Origin: Methanobacteriaceae archaeon
GTDB taxonomy: Archaea > Methanobacteriota > Methanobacteria > Methanobacteriales > Methanobacteriaceae
Direction: 5' to 3'
Length of the DNA: 13,797 nt
Assembly: GCA_030693105.1 (NCBI GenBank)
Contig: JAUYBK010000017.1
Coordinates: 1-13,797, forward strand
Both the position numbers and the translations under genes were made by a program. Of this stretch, positions 8,541 to 13,797 are shown piece after piece. Within the stretch, counting starts at the first letter, position 1. Each line of letters starts with the position of its first letter. Below the pieces are notes generated by a model. It searched no databases and was not told where the DNA came from. It worked only from the letters and a program-made list of their open reading frames with translations.

Positions 8541-8767
8541 TGAAAAAATATCAACTGAAAAAATTTTCAACCACATAATCAAAAATTATAACATAATAAT
8601 TAATATCTTTTTCTAAAAAATTATTAATTAATTGCGATGAAGTTAGAGTCCAAAAAAGAAGGTATGAAATTTAAAGAAAATAACAGTTAAAAGTGGTTTA
8701 ATTTGTTTTTTTTAAATGCGGTCAGAAAATAAACGAAAAAAAGTGAATTTTAGATATCAAAAGAACT
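8541..8767. other. AT-rich intergenic stretch without a visible gene
   Basis: Lies between ef1b and the broken transporter gene, both on the minus strand. It contains TATA-like TTATAATTTTTG (minus strand) that may once have driven the transporter, and oligo-T on the ef1b side. I see no conserved reading frame, RNA gene or repeat array. Confidence 0.5.
8736..8742 (-). terminator. T7 tract after ef1b
   Basis: On the minus strand CACTTTTTTTCG lies 26 bases after the ef1b stop, a plausible archaeal oligo-T terminator closing the pth2-mfnE-zinc finger-ef1b operon. Confidence 0.45.
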
Positions 8768-9037
8768 CTAAATGAGTCTTCGAACGTCTACAACTTCTAC
8801 GCTGTTAACTCCATCAATCTGGGCTAATTTCTCTTCTACTTCTTCAGTCCCACCTTCGGCGTCGCCCACCACTACCATGACATTCAGAGCCACCAGGCCA
8901 AAGGCAATGGGTTCTTCATCAATTTTGTGGAGTTCAGCCGTAGATGGCATGGAACTTTCAATATCAGCCTTAATTTTAGCCAGATCCACGTCAGGACTTT
9001 CCGGCATGAGTTTTATAGTTGCTACTACGTCTCCCAT
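8768..9037 (-). CDS. ef1b: Archaeal elongation factor 1-beta (aEF1B)
   Basis: Guanine nucleotide exchange factor that reloads elongation factor 1A with GTP during translation in the cytosol. At 89 residues it has the normal archaeal length, which is just the C-terminal exchange domain of the eukaryotic protein. Typical segments are MGDVVATIKLMPESPDVDL at the start, the central EEPIAFGLVALNVMVVVGDAEGGT (41-64), and the end VNSVEVVDVRRLI. The ATG at 9037 follows AGGGAGGA with eight to nine bases between. It is the last gene of the operon, 48 bases after the small zinc-finger gene, a pairing I recall from other archaea. Nothing is missing. Confidence 0.95.
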   Translation of the reverse strand: MGDVVATIKLMPESPDVDLAKIKADIESSMPSTAELHKIDEEPIAFGLVALNVMVVVGDAEGGTEEVEEKLAQIDGVNSVEVVDVRRLI

Positions 9038-9085
9038 ACTAAATTCCTCCCTATTGTCAAAATATTTTTAATCGTCTGAAATAAA

Positions 9086-9247
9086 TTATGGTCCTTTAAA
9101 ACCACATTTGCACTGGTACAGGTGACCGAATGTCCTGCATTTCTGGCACCGGTAGAGTATCTCCTGACATTCTGGACATTCAAACTTCACATAATTATCA
9201 ACGGGGGATATCTCTTGTTTACAAGAAGTACATTCTATTTTATCCAT
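9086..9247 (-). CDS. Small four-CxxC zinc-finger protein (HVO_2753-like)
   Basis: A 53-residue protein with eight cysteines in pairs: CTSC (6-9), CPEC (24-27), CQKC (34-37) and CKC (46-48), enough for two zinc sites. The sequence MDKIECTSCK ... YQCKCGFKGP matches the archaeal DUF1610/HVO_2753 type of small zinc ribbon, which sits next to ef1b in many archaea. The molecular role is not settled; the haloarchaeal relative has been linked to biofilm and motility traits, and the position suggests a tie to translation. The ATG at 9247 directly follows the stop of the mfnE-like gene with no gap, and its ribosome binding site GGAGGAGAT is formed by the last three codons of that gene, so the two are translationally coupled. 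Confidence 0.85.
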   Translation of the reverse strand: MDKIECTSCKQEISPVDNYVKFECPECQEILYRCQKCRTFGHLYQCKCGFKGP

Positions 9248-9892
9248 TTAATCTCCTCCAATAATCGTATGTATAGAGCTCTTCCCATCCATTATGGATA
9301 GCACCCTTTCAGGATACTTTCCGTTTACAACATAGCAGGTGGATGGGTATTGAGATAAAAGCTCCGCAAAACTATTATCTACAGATGTTTCACCAAAATT
9401 TAGTAGTTTTTTAATATCTATATTTCTTAAAAGCCGGGCCCCATCCTGAGACGGTTCCCTCGTATATATACCATCTACATCAGTGGCTATTAAAAGTTTC
9501 GCATCTAAAAGATGGGCAAAGTATAGTGATATGGAATCAGAAGTAACACTCCAAGAATGCTCCAGTGGATCTAAATAGTGCAGGAGCTTTGAGGGCATCA
9601 GAACCGGGACTTTACCGCCATTGATGACATTTTTAGCCCCCTTTAGAGAGTATACTGCCACTAAATGACCCACTTTGTCGGATAAAAGTTGGGCCAAAAT
9701 ATCCATGCACAGGATGGCCGTTTGATGTGTGGCGGTGGATGAAAAATGAGTATTTTCATCATATTCTCTTAAAATGTTTGCTAAATCCCCTCCTCCACAG
9801 GTCAACACTAATTCGCGACCTTTAAGTTTTTCTGCAAGATTAATGGCATGTTCCGGGAATAAGCTGCCACCAACCTTCACCACCCATTCCAT
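9248..9892 (-). CDS. mfnE: Amino-acid-kinase-family protein, probably methanofuran-pathway kinase MfnE
   Basis: Probable [5-(aminomethyl)furan-3-yl]methyl phosphate kinase, which adds a second phosphate to the furan intermediate on the way to methanofuran, the first C1 carrier of methanogenesis. The 214 residues carry the amino-acid-kinase fold: KVGGSL at 6-11, TCGGGDLAN at 31-39, SWSVTSDSIS at 113-122 and LIATDVDGIYT at 134-144. Length and motifs fit the MJ0458/MfnE group rather than uridylate or acetylglutamate kinases, which are longer and carry other signatures; isopentenyl phosphate kinase, also in this superfamily, is a less likely alternative. The ATG at 9892 starts four bases after the pth2 stop, with a weak GTGAT site overlapping that stop. 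Its last codons GGA GGA GAT double as the ribosome binding site of the next gene. Confidence 0.85.
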   Translation of the reverse strand: MEWVVKVGGSLFPEHAINLAEKLKGRELVLTCGGGDLANILREYDENTHFSSTATHQTAILCMDILAQLLSDKVGHLVAVYSLKGAKNVINGGKVPVLMPSKLLHYLDPLEHSWSVTSDSISLYFAHLLDAKLLIATDVDGIYTREPSQDGARLLRNIDIKKLLNFGETSVDNSFAELLSQYPSTCYVVNGKYPERVLSIMDGKSSIHTIIGGD

Positions 9893-9896
9893 ACTA

Positions 9897-10238
9897 TCAC
9901 TTGAGAAGTTTGAGTTCCGAGGTTATTTTATCGATTTTTTCGTCATCATCAGGCCCTATCCCCAAACAGGTTACAGTGGATGGGGGTAATTCTGTGTGGC
10001 CAGCATCTCTGACCAGATAATGAGGAATACCCGCTGATTTAACCAATTCAAATATTTGGTAAAGCTCTTCCTGGTCTTTAACTTTTAGAACTACTTTTTT
10101 TTCTGCTTCTCGTTCCCATTTTATTATTTTAGACTTATCTGCCCTTTTATAAGCACCTAAACTTCCGTGGCATGCTTGGGCTGCGAATTTACCCCGGCTA
10201 ATAGGTAAATCGCCACGCATTACTATCACTTGTTTCAT
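9897..10238 (-). CDS. pth2: Peptidyl-tRNA hydrolase, archaeal/eukaryotic type (Pth2)
   Basis: Cleaves peptidyl-tRNA that drops off ribosomes, releasing the tRNA. I set the start at the ATG at 10238, giving 113 residues beginning MKQVIVMRGDLPISRGKFAAQACHGS, which is how the family starts; an in-frame start nine codons earlier adds MKFILILIT, which is not family-like. The second conserved block LVRDAGHTELPPSTVTCLGIGPDD is intact, so it should be active. It is the first gene of the operon with mfnE, the zinc finger and ef1b. No strong ribosome binding site precedes the chosen ATG, which suggests a short leader. Confidence 0.95.
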   Translation of the reverse strand: MKQVIVMRGDLPISRGKFAAQACHGSLGAYKRADKSKIIKWEREAEKKVVLKVKDQEELYQIFELVKSAGIPHYLVRDAGHTELPPSTVTCLGIGPDDDEKIDKITSELKLLK

Positions 10239-10270
10239 AGTTATCAATATTAGAATGAACTTCAACTGTT

Positions 10271-10277
10271 AAAAAAA
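10271..10277 (-). terminator. T7 tract after the lipoprotein gene
   Basis: The minus strand has ATTATTTTTTTAAC 28 bases after the lipoprotein stop, preceded by other T-rich stretches. This is a likely terminator separating it from the pth2 operon, whose promoter must lie in the same 60 or so bases. Confidence 0.4.
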
Positions 10278-10304
10278 TAATCCAAAACAAAGAAAAGAAG
10301 TGGT

Positions 10305-10844
10305 TTATTGGATTTGGAAACTTTGGATGATCTGGTCGAAGTTAGACTGCTGGGCATCAAATCCATCAGCTGTAGTACTGCATATAATGTAATAAAGGGT
10401 GTTGTTTTTGTCCATAATCACCATTCTTTCTTTTTTTGCCACACCAGAAGGCGAACTTATCGTATAAATCAATTCTGTAGCAGCAATTCCGTTTACAGTT
10501 AAATCTTTTTGTGAGATAACCTGACCACCGGCAGATTCAATAGCAGCCCGGTTGACAGCCATGGCTTCAGTCATGCTGACTGTGGCAGAAGCTTTCTGCA
10601 CAAATACCAGTGTTTGATAGTTGTTGTTTTGTATACTGTTGGGATCAACCACAGAGGCAATTATCTCCGCACTTCCGGAAGTTGAAGCAGATATTTTATC
10701 AGGAGACAACTGTTCCCAGTCGGTAGGATACTGGAAAGATACGCCGTTGGCATTATAAGTCTGATATCCAGTGTCCACGGTGCATCCTGATGCAAACAAA
10801 ACCAGCATTACCACCAGAAGTCCTATAAAAATTGTATTTTTCAT
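10305..10844 (-). CDS. PsbP-like lipoprotein
   Basis: A 179-residue secreted protein. It starts with a signal sequence, MKNTIFIGLLVVMLVLFASGC, whose end ASGC is a lipobox with the lipidated cysteine at 21. The mature part begins with TYNANGVSFQYPTDWEQ and ends DQIIQSFQIQ, the pattern of PsbP-like domains (NxxGxSFxYPxxW ... IxxSF) common in small lipoproteins of Methanobacteriales. The function is unknown; it should sit on the outer face of the membrane. The ATG at 10844 has AGGAG eight bases upstream; the GTG three codons earlier overlaps that site and is unlikely to be used. It is flanked by its own terminator and is probably a single-gene unit. Confidence 0.85.
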   Translation of the reverse strand: MKNTIFIGLLVVMLVLFASGCTVDTGYQTYNANGVSFQYPTDWEQLSPDKISASTSGSAEIIASVVDPNSIQNNNYQTLVFVQKASATVSMTEAMAVNRAAIESAGGQVISQKDLTVNGIAATELIYTISSPSGVAKKERMVIMDKNNTLYYIICSTTADGFDAQQSNFDQIIQSFQIQ

Positions 10845-10933
10845 CTCGACCACTCCTAACTAATATAATATTAATATGGTTTTTTAATTGATATAATTTA
10901 GCTAAGAAGAATTATTAATTCCAATGGATTTAT

Positions 10934-12133
10934 TTAAAAAATATTCTTATTCAAAACCCGTTTACCCACTCGCTGGGGATCAACAGCATAAACCTCTAAT
11001 CCAGGGATTATAACCCTTACCACTGGAATATCAATCTCAAAACGGGTTAGGTCCACGTACCACACGTCTTCCAAGCCTACTTTTTCCATTTCATCTAAAG
11101 AGATTTCCAGATCATCCTTAAAAGATCGGGTGGACTTATTTTCTATTTGGGAAAGGTGGATGATTTTATCATTTTCCCCAAACCAATGCTTATTGATACG
11201 TTTCATGCGCTCGTATCCTGCTTTTCTCATAATAACAGCACGAGTTGTATCTTCCCGGGTTCCGTGTATTTGGGTGGCGCGGCTCTGAGCAACTTCAGTT
11301 AAGGCCCGGATGGCCGCTATTTCTGGATCAAGATGAGTACCAACACCTATTGTTAAAAGAGCAGGGTCTTTCAATACTTTATCATCCGCAACGGCAGCGA
11401 TAGTGGTTATTTTAATATCTGCAGTGAGGTCCACTAACTTGACCTTCACCCCCGCCTCCTGAAATAGGGATAAAAGAGTTTTAATAAGGATATTTTCAGT
11501 GTCATCGCACTTCAATTCGGCTTTAGGTTGTTTACCGGCTTCAAAAATGCTCCAGGCATCACGTTCTACAACTTCCATCATACCATGAAAGACTGCCTCT
11601 TCCAGGGCGTTTCCAGACGCCAAACCATTGGTGTTCGATTGGAAAAGATGAGCACCACTTATTGGTTGAAAAGGATGAAAAACTGCATTGGCTGGTATTA
11701 ACTGTTCTTCATCGGTCCCTGCATTTTGGGCGACTATCCAATCAATTTTTAGAGATGGTGTTGCTGATCTATTAGGAAGTATTAGTGAACGGGGATTTAC
11801 GCAATTGCCATCTTCGTAGACTTGAGATACAATTTTTTCCTTATCAGATTCCTGAAATTCGGCAGAATATCTTTCAAATGCCTCCATCATTGCCGATGCC
11901 TTGGCTTGTATTTTGGTGGCACCTTTCCCGGCGTAGATACTGACCGCACCTTCGGCTGCTCTCGGGCGAATTGCAGAGTAGACTGGTACTCCCAAACGGT
12001 CCAAGTGGGTAATTTCTGCTATTCGGGTTACTCCCGCAGATTTTAATTTCCCCTCCACCTTCGCGATGGTCTCTTCCGGGGTGACGGTGCGGTGAGTGCA
12101 TCCAAAGTAACGGACTGGGATTTCTCTGAACAT
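10934..12133 (-). CDS. ycaO: YcaO protein, methanogenesis marker 1 (McrA thioamidation)
   Basis: YcaO-superfamily ATP-dependent cyclodehydratase. In methanogens the marker-1 member acts with TfuA to turn a glycine of the methyl-CoM reductase alpha subunit into thioglycine. The 399 residues contain the YcaO hallmarks: SIYAGKGATKIQAKASAMMEAFERYSAE (65-92), with the Glu/Arg ATP-binding helix EAFERYSAE; NGLASGNALEEAVFHGMMEVVERDAW (169-194); and RALTEVAQSRA (276-286). The C-terminal VIIPGLEVYAVDPQRVGKR is typical of marker 1. The ATG at 12133 begins 13 bases after the M50 gene stop with GGAT upstream, so the two form an operon. No tfuA gene is in the window. Azoline-forming YcaO proteins of peptide clusters are an alternative, but no precursor peptide or partner is nearby. 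Confidence 0.92.
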   Translation of the reverse strand: MFREIPVRYFGCTHRTVTPEETIAKVEGKLKSAGVTRIAEITHLDRLGVPVYSAIRPRAAEGAVSIYAGKGATKIQAKASAMMEAFERYSAEFQESDKEKIVSQVYEDGNCVNPRSLILPNRSATPSLKIDWIVAQNAGTDEEQLIPANAVFHPFQPISGAHLFQSNTNGLASGNALEEAVFHGMMEVVERDAWSIFEAGKQPKAELKCDDTENILIKTLLSLFQEAGVKVKLVDLTADIKITTIAAVADDKVLKDPALLTIGVGTHLDPEIAAIRALTEVAQSRATQIHGTREDTTRAVIMRKAGYERMKRINKHWFGENDKIIHLSQIENKSTRSFKDDLEISLDEMEKVGLEDVWYVDLTRFEIDIPVVRVIIPGLEVYAVDPQRVGKRVLNKNIF

Positions 12134-12146
12134 TTTAAACCAGATC

Positions 12147-12740
12147 CTACATAAAACTTCCCAACATGGAATAAGCGACCATTAATAATGATAATCCTGC
12201 TGATAGGCCCCATATGACTGGGTTCCACTTAAAAACCTTGGCCCCATCAAATACACTTACGGGTAGGAGGTTGAACAGGGCCAAAAAGCTGTTGACAGTG
12301 AATCCCAAGATGCCCATGACGTATAAAATGCTTGGAGAAGGAAATAAAAACGCCACGCCTAAAAATATGAACGCCAGAATTACGTTGGTCATGGGCCCCG
12401 CCAGGGAAATTTTTCCGTTCTCTTCTCGGGATATGTATTCCCCATGGATGTAAACTGCTCCGGGGGCGGCAAATACAAACCCAAAATATGCAGTTACTAA
12501 GGCTAATATCAAACCTTGTACCCACATCCTATATTCAGCATAGAACCCATAATGTACCGCCACGAATTTATGGGAAAGTTCGTGAATAACAAAGCCAAGC
12601 CCCACCGACACCAGAGTAATGGGAATGAGATAAAAGAAGATGTTAATATTCCTTCCACTGAATATATAGGCGAAAGCACCGGCAATTACCAGCATGGAAA
12701 TTATTATGTCCCTAACTTCGTGGGCGGTGAATTTTACCAT
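12147..12740 (-). CDS. M50-family (site-2-protease-type) membrane metalloprotease
   Basis: Intramembrane zinc protease of the M50 family, 197 residues, with about five or six membrane helices. The zinc motif HELSH is at 53-57, inside the helix LGFVIHELSHKFVAVHYG. GPMTN (115-119) and NLLPVSVFDG (157-166), which supplies the third ligand Asp, complete the active site. There is no PDZ or CBS domain, so this is the compact archaeal form. Its substrate is unknown; relatives cleave membrane-anchored regulators. The ATG at 12740 follows GGAGGT by 12 bases, somewhat far. It is the first gene of an operon with ycaO, 13 bases apart. Confidence 0.88.
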   Translation of the reverse strand: MVKFTAHEVRDIIISMLVIAGAFAYIFSGRNINIFFYLIPITLVSVGLGFVIHELSHKFVAVHYGFYAEYRMWVQGLILALVTAYFGFVFAAPGAVYIHGEYISREENGKISLAGPMTNVILAFIFLGVAFLFPSPSILYVMGILGFTVNSFLALFNLLPVSVFDGAKVFKWNPVIWGLSAGLSLLMVAYSMLGSFM

Positions 12741-12880
12741 AATATATATTAAACCTCCGTTACTCTCTTATAATGATTTCCCCCAAAGAAAAAAAATAGC
12801 CAATCGTGTGTTTTATGAAATTTAAAAGCTTTAGAAGAGTTTAATAAAATACCCAATCCATTCATTGACTCTAAGTCCAC

Positions 12881-13323
12881 AAATTCGATTAAATTAAGTT
12901 TTTCCTGACCATTGAATATGATATGTCCACCTAAATGATTAACCAGAGTTTTAATTAGCCTCATTCCCCGTTATTGGTATTTTTAACGTCGAAATCAGAT
13001 TAAAGCCATTTAAAATCATTATGAACGGCCCCCAAATACTTATAATCTTTTTGTTTCAGTTCCCAAAAGATTTTGCCCCCTTCTCAATCTTTAAATGCAT
13101 ATTTAAGGCTATTAGCCACTTTTCATTTGTTATTAGCCCTAAAGATAGGGCCTTCTATTCAATTTCAATGCCAATGAGTTGAACGTGCATCTTGATTAAA
13201 ATAATGTAAACAGCATAAGAATGGAAAAAAATTTACAATCCTTTGAATGTACTCTCTGAAGTCTAGGCCTGCTAAGTCATGGGACTGGTCGAGCATTTCA
13301 TGGATCATGTCCCTGGAATTCAT
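12881..13323 (-). pseudogene. Decayed C-terminal half of a HisKA_2-type sensor histidine kinase
   Basis: No single frame is open, but pieces from all three minus-strand frames line up in the order of a HisKA_2/HATPase kinase. From 13323: MNSRDMIHEMLDQSHDL and DFREYIQRIV (end of the dimerisation domain); after a shift near the T7 run at 13231-13225, FHSYAV; then, past a TAG, KALSLGLITNE; after another shift, VANSLKYAFKD (the N box); past a TGA, EGGKIFWELKQKDYKYL; past a TAA, SDFDVKNTN; and after a last shift, MRLIKTLVNHLGGHIIFNGQ, the final HATPase helix and strand. The phosphoacceptor histidine box and any PAS sensor domains are absent. It is a dead gene fragment. An open frame from 12964 to 12749 contains its last piece but then runs on into unrelated sequence, so I do not count it as a gene. 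Confidence 0.75.
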
Positions 13324-13330
13324 TCTTATT

Positions 13331-13459
13331 TAAACCTAATTTTATATAATTATATTAACTACTATAGCCCATCCTAAAGAAATTTTTGAAAACATTATGA
13401 TTCAATCTAAACATAGATACTTAAAAAAAAAATCTTCAATAGATCTGATGGGTGCGAGC
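13331..13459. other. AT-rich region before the HIT gene
   Basis: AT-rich stretch between the kinase remnant (minus) and the HIT gene (plus). It presumably contains the HIT promoter; ATACTTAAAAAAAAAATC near 13419-13436 is a possible promoter element. The GGGTG at 13449-13453 sits seven bases before the chosen HIT start at 13460. No other gene is seen. Confidence 0.4.
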
Positions 13460-13797
13460 ATGGAAAATACTTGCGAATACTGCCAAATAAAAGGGGGATA
13501 CGGAGATTTGATTTGGAAGACCAAATACTGGCTCATATTTTTAGCACCCAGCCAGAGGTATCTGGGTACTTGTGTAGTGGCCCTTAAAAGACATGCTACT
13601 GATCTTTACCAACTAAAGAAAGAAGAATGGATAGAATTCGCAATAATAGTCCGTAAAATGGAGTTGACCCTCAGTAAACTGCTTAAACCTACTTTGTTCA
13701 ATTGGAGTTGTTTTAAAAATGCTACCTTCAGAACTGACACTCCTCGGCCAGATATCCACTGGCATTTAATACCTCGTTATCAAGAGGAAATATATTA
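13460..13797 (+). CDS. HIT-family (histidine triad) protein, partial
   Basis: Nucleotide hydrolase or transferase of the HIT superfamily; the visible 112 residues run off the right edge. It begins MENTCEYCQIKGGYGDLIW, with a CxxC (5-8) as in HIT proteins that start CIFC. PDIHWHLIPRY (98-107) is the active-site segment. The triad appears as H100-W-H102-L-I, so the third position is Ile, as in the HWHLIPRY subgroup. The segment LGTCVVALKRHATDLYQLKKEEW is the family strand and helix. I prefer the ATG at 13460, seven bases after GGGTG, over an in-frame ATG at 13448. Confidence 0.8.
   Translation, partial: MENTCEYCQIKGGYGDLIWKTKYWLIFLAPSQRYLGTCVVALKRHATDLYQLKKEEWIEFAIIVRKMELTLSKLLKPTLFNWSCFKNATFRTDTPRPDIHWHLIPRYQEEIY

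Noticed and set aside
8541..8767. Small RNA, tRNA or CRISPR in the AT-rich gap
   Set aside because: No cloverleaf, repeat-spacer pattern or GC-rich island stands out by eye. The same holds for the rest of the window.
12749..12964. A 71-codon open frame as a real small gene
   Set aside because: Its first 28 residues are the end of the decayed histidine kinase, and the rest is unrelated text after a shift. No convincing ribosome binding site precedes it.

Overview
The window looks like a chromosomal segment of a methanogenic archaeon, most likely of the order Methanobacteriales (Methanobacterium-like). The evidence is a methanofuran-pathway kinase (MfnE type), the YcaO protein known as methanogenesis marker 1, archaeal elongation factor 1-beta, archaeal-type peptidyl-tRNA hydrolase, and GGTGA/GGAGG ribosome binding sites. 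All identifications rest on motif recognition by eye; no database search was run.

Layout. Positions 1-1964 (minus strand) hold a secretion/pilus-type ATPase and the start of its downstream partner. Positions 2006-2989 (plus) hold a zinc-ribbon methyltransferase-like protein. Positions 2996-8530 are the most interesting part: a minus-strand gene for a TctA/DUF112-type (COG1784-like) membrane transporter that is badly broken. Its N-terminal two thirds lie at 7644-8530 and its C-terminal third at 2996-3364. Between them sit about 4.3 kb of other DNA carrying a metallo-beta-lactamase-fold hydrolase (plus strand), a SulP anion transporter and an unknown very AT-rich membrane protein (both minus). 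The same 9 bases, AATTCCACT, occur at both junctions, and removing the insert plus one copy joins the two halves in frame within the family motif NPRSG. The transporter remnant also carries two in-frame stops and one frameshift.

Positions 8768-10238 (minus) look like a housekeeping operon: pth2, mfnE, a 53-residue zinc-finger protein and ef1b. A PsbP-like lipoprotein gene follows at 10305-10844. Positions 10934-12740 (minus) hold a membrane M50 metalloprotease and the YcaO protein that is thought to thioamidate a glycine of methyl-coenzyme M reductase.

Positions 12881-13323 (minus) contain no intact gene, but a three-frame reading shows a decayed C-terminal half of a HisKA_2-type sensor histidine kinase. 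A HIT-family gene starts at 13460 (plus) and runs off the end.

The core genes serve translation, methanogenesis cofactors and protein export. The accessory part is one dead transporter gene split by acquired DNA, plus one dead signalling gene.
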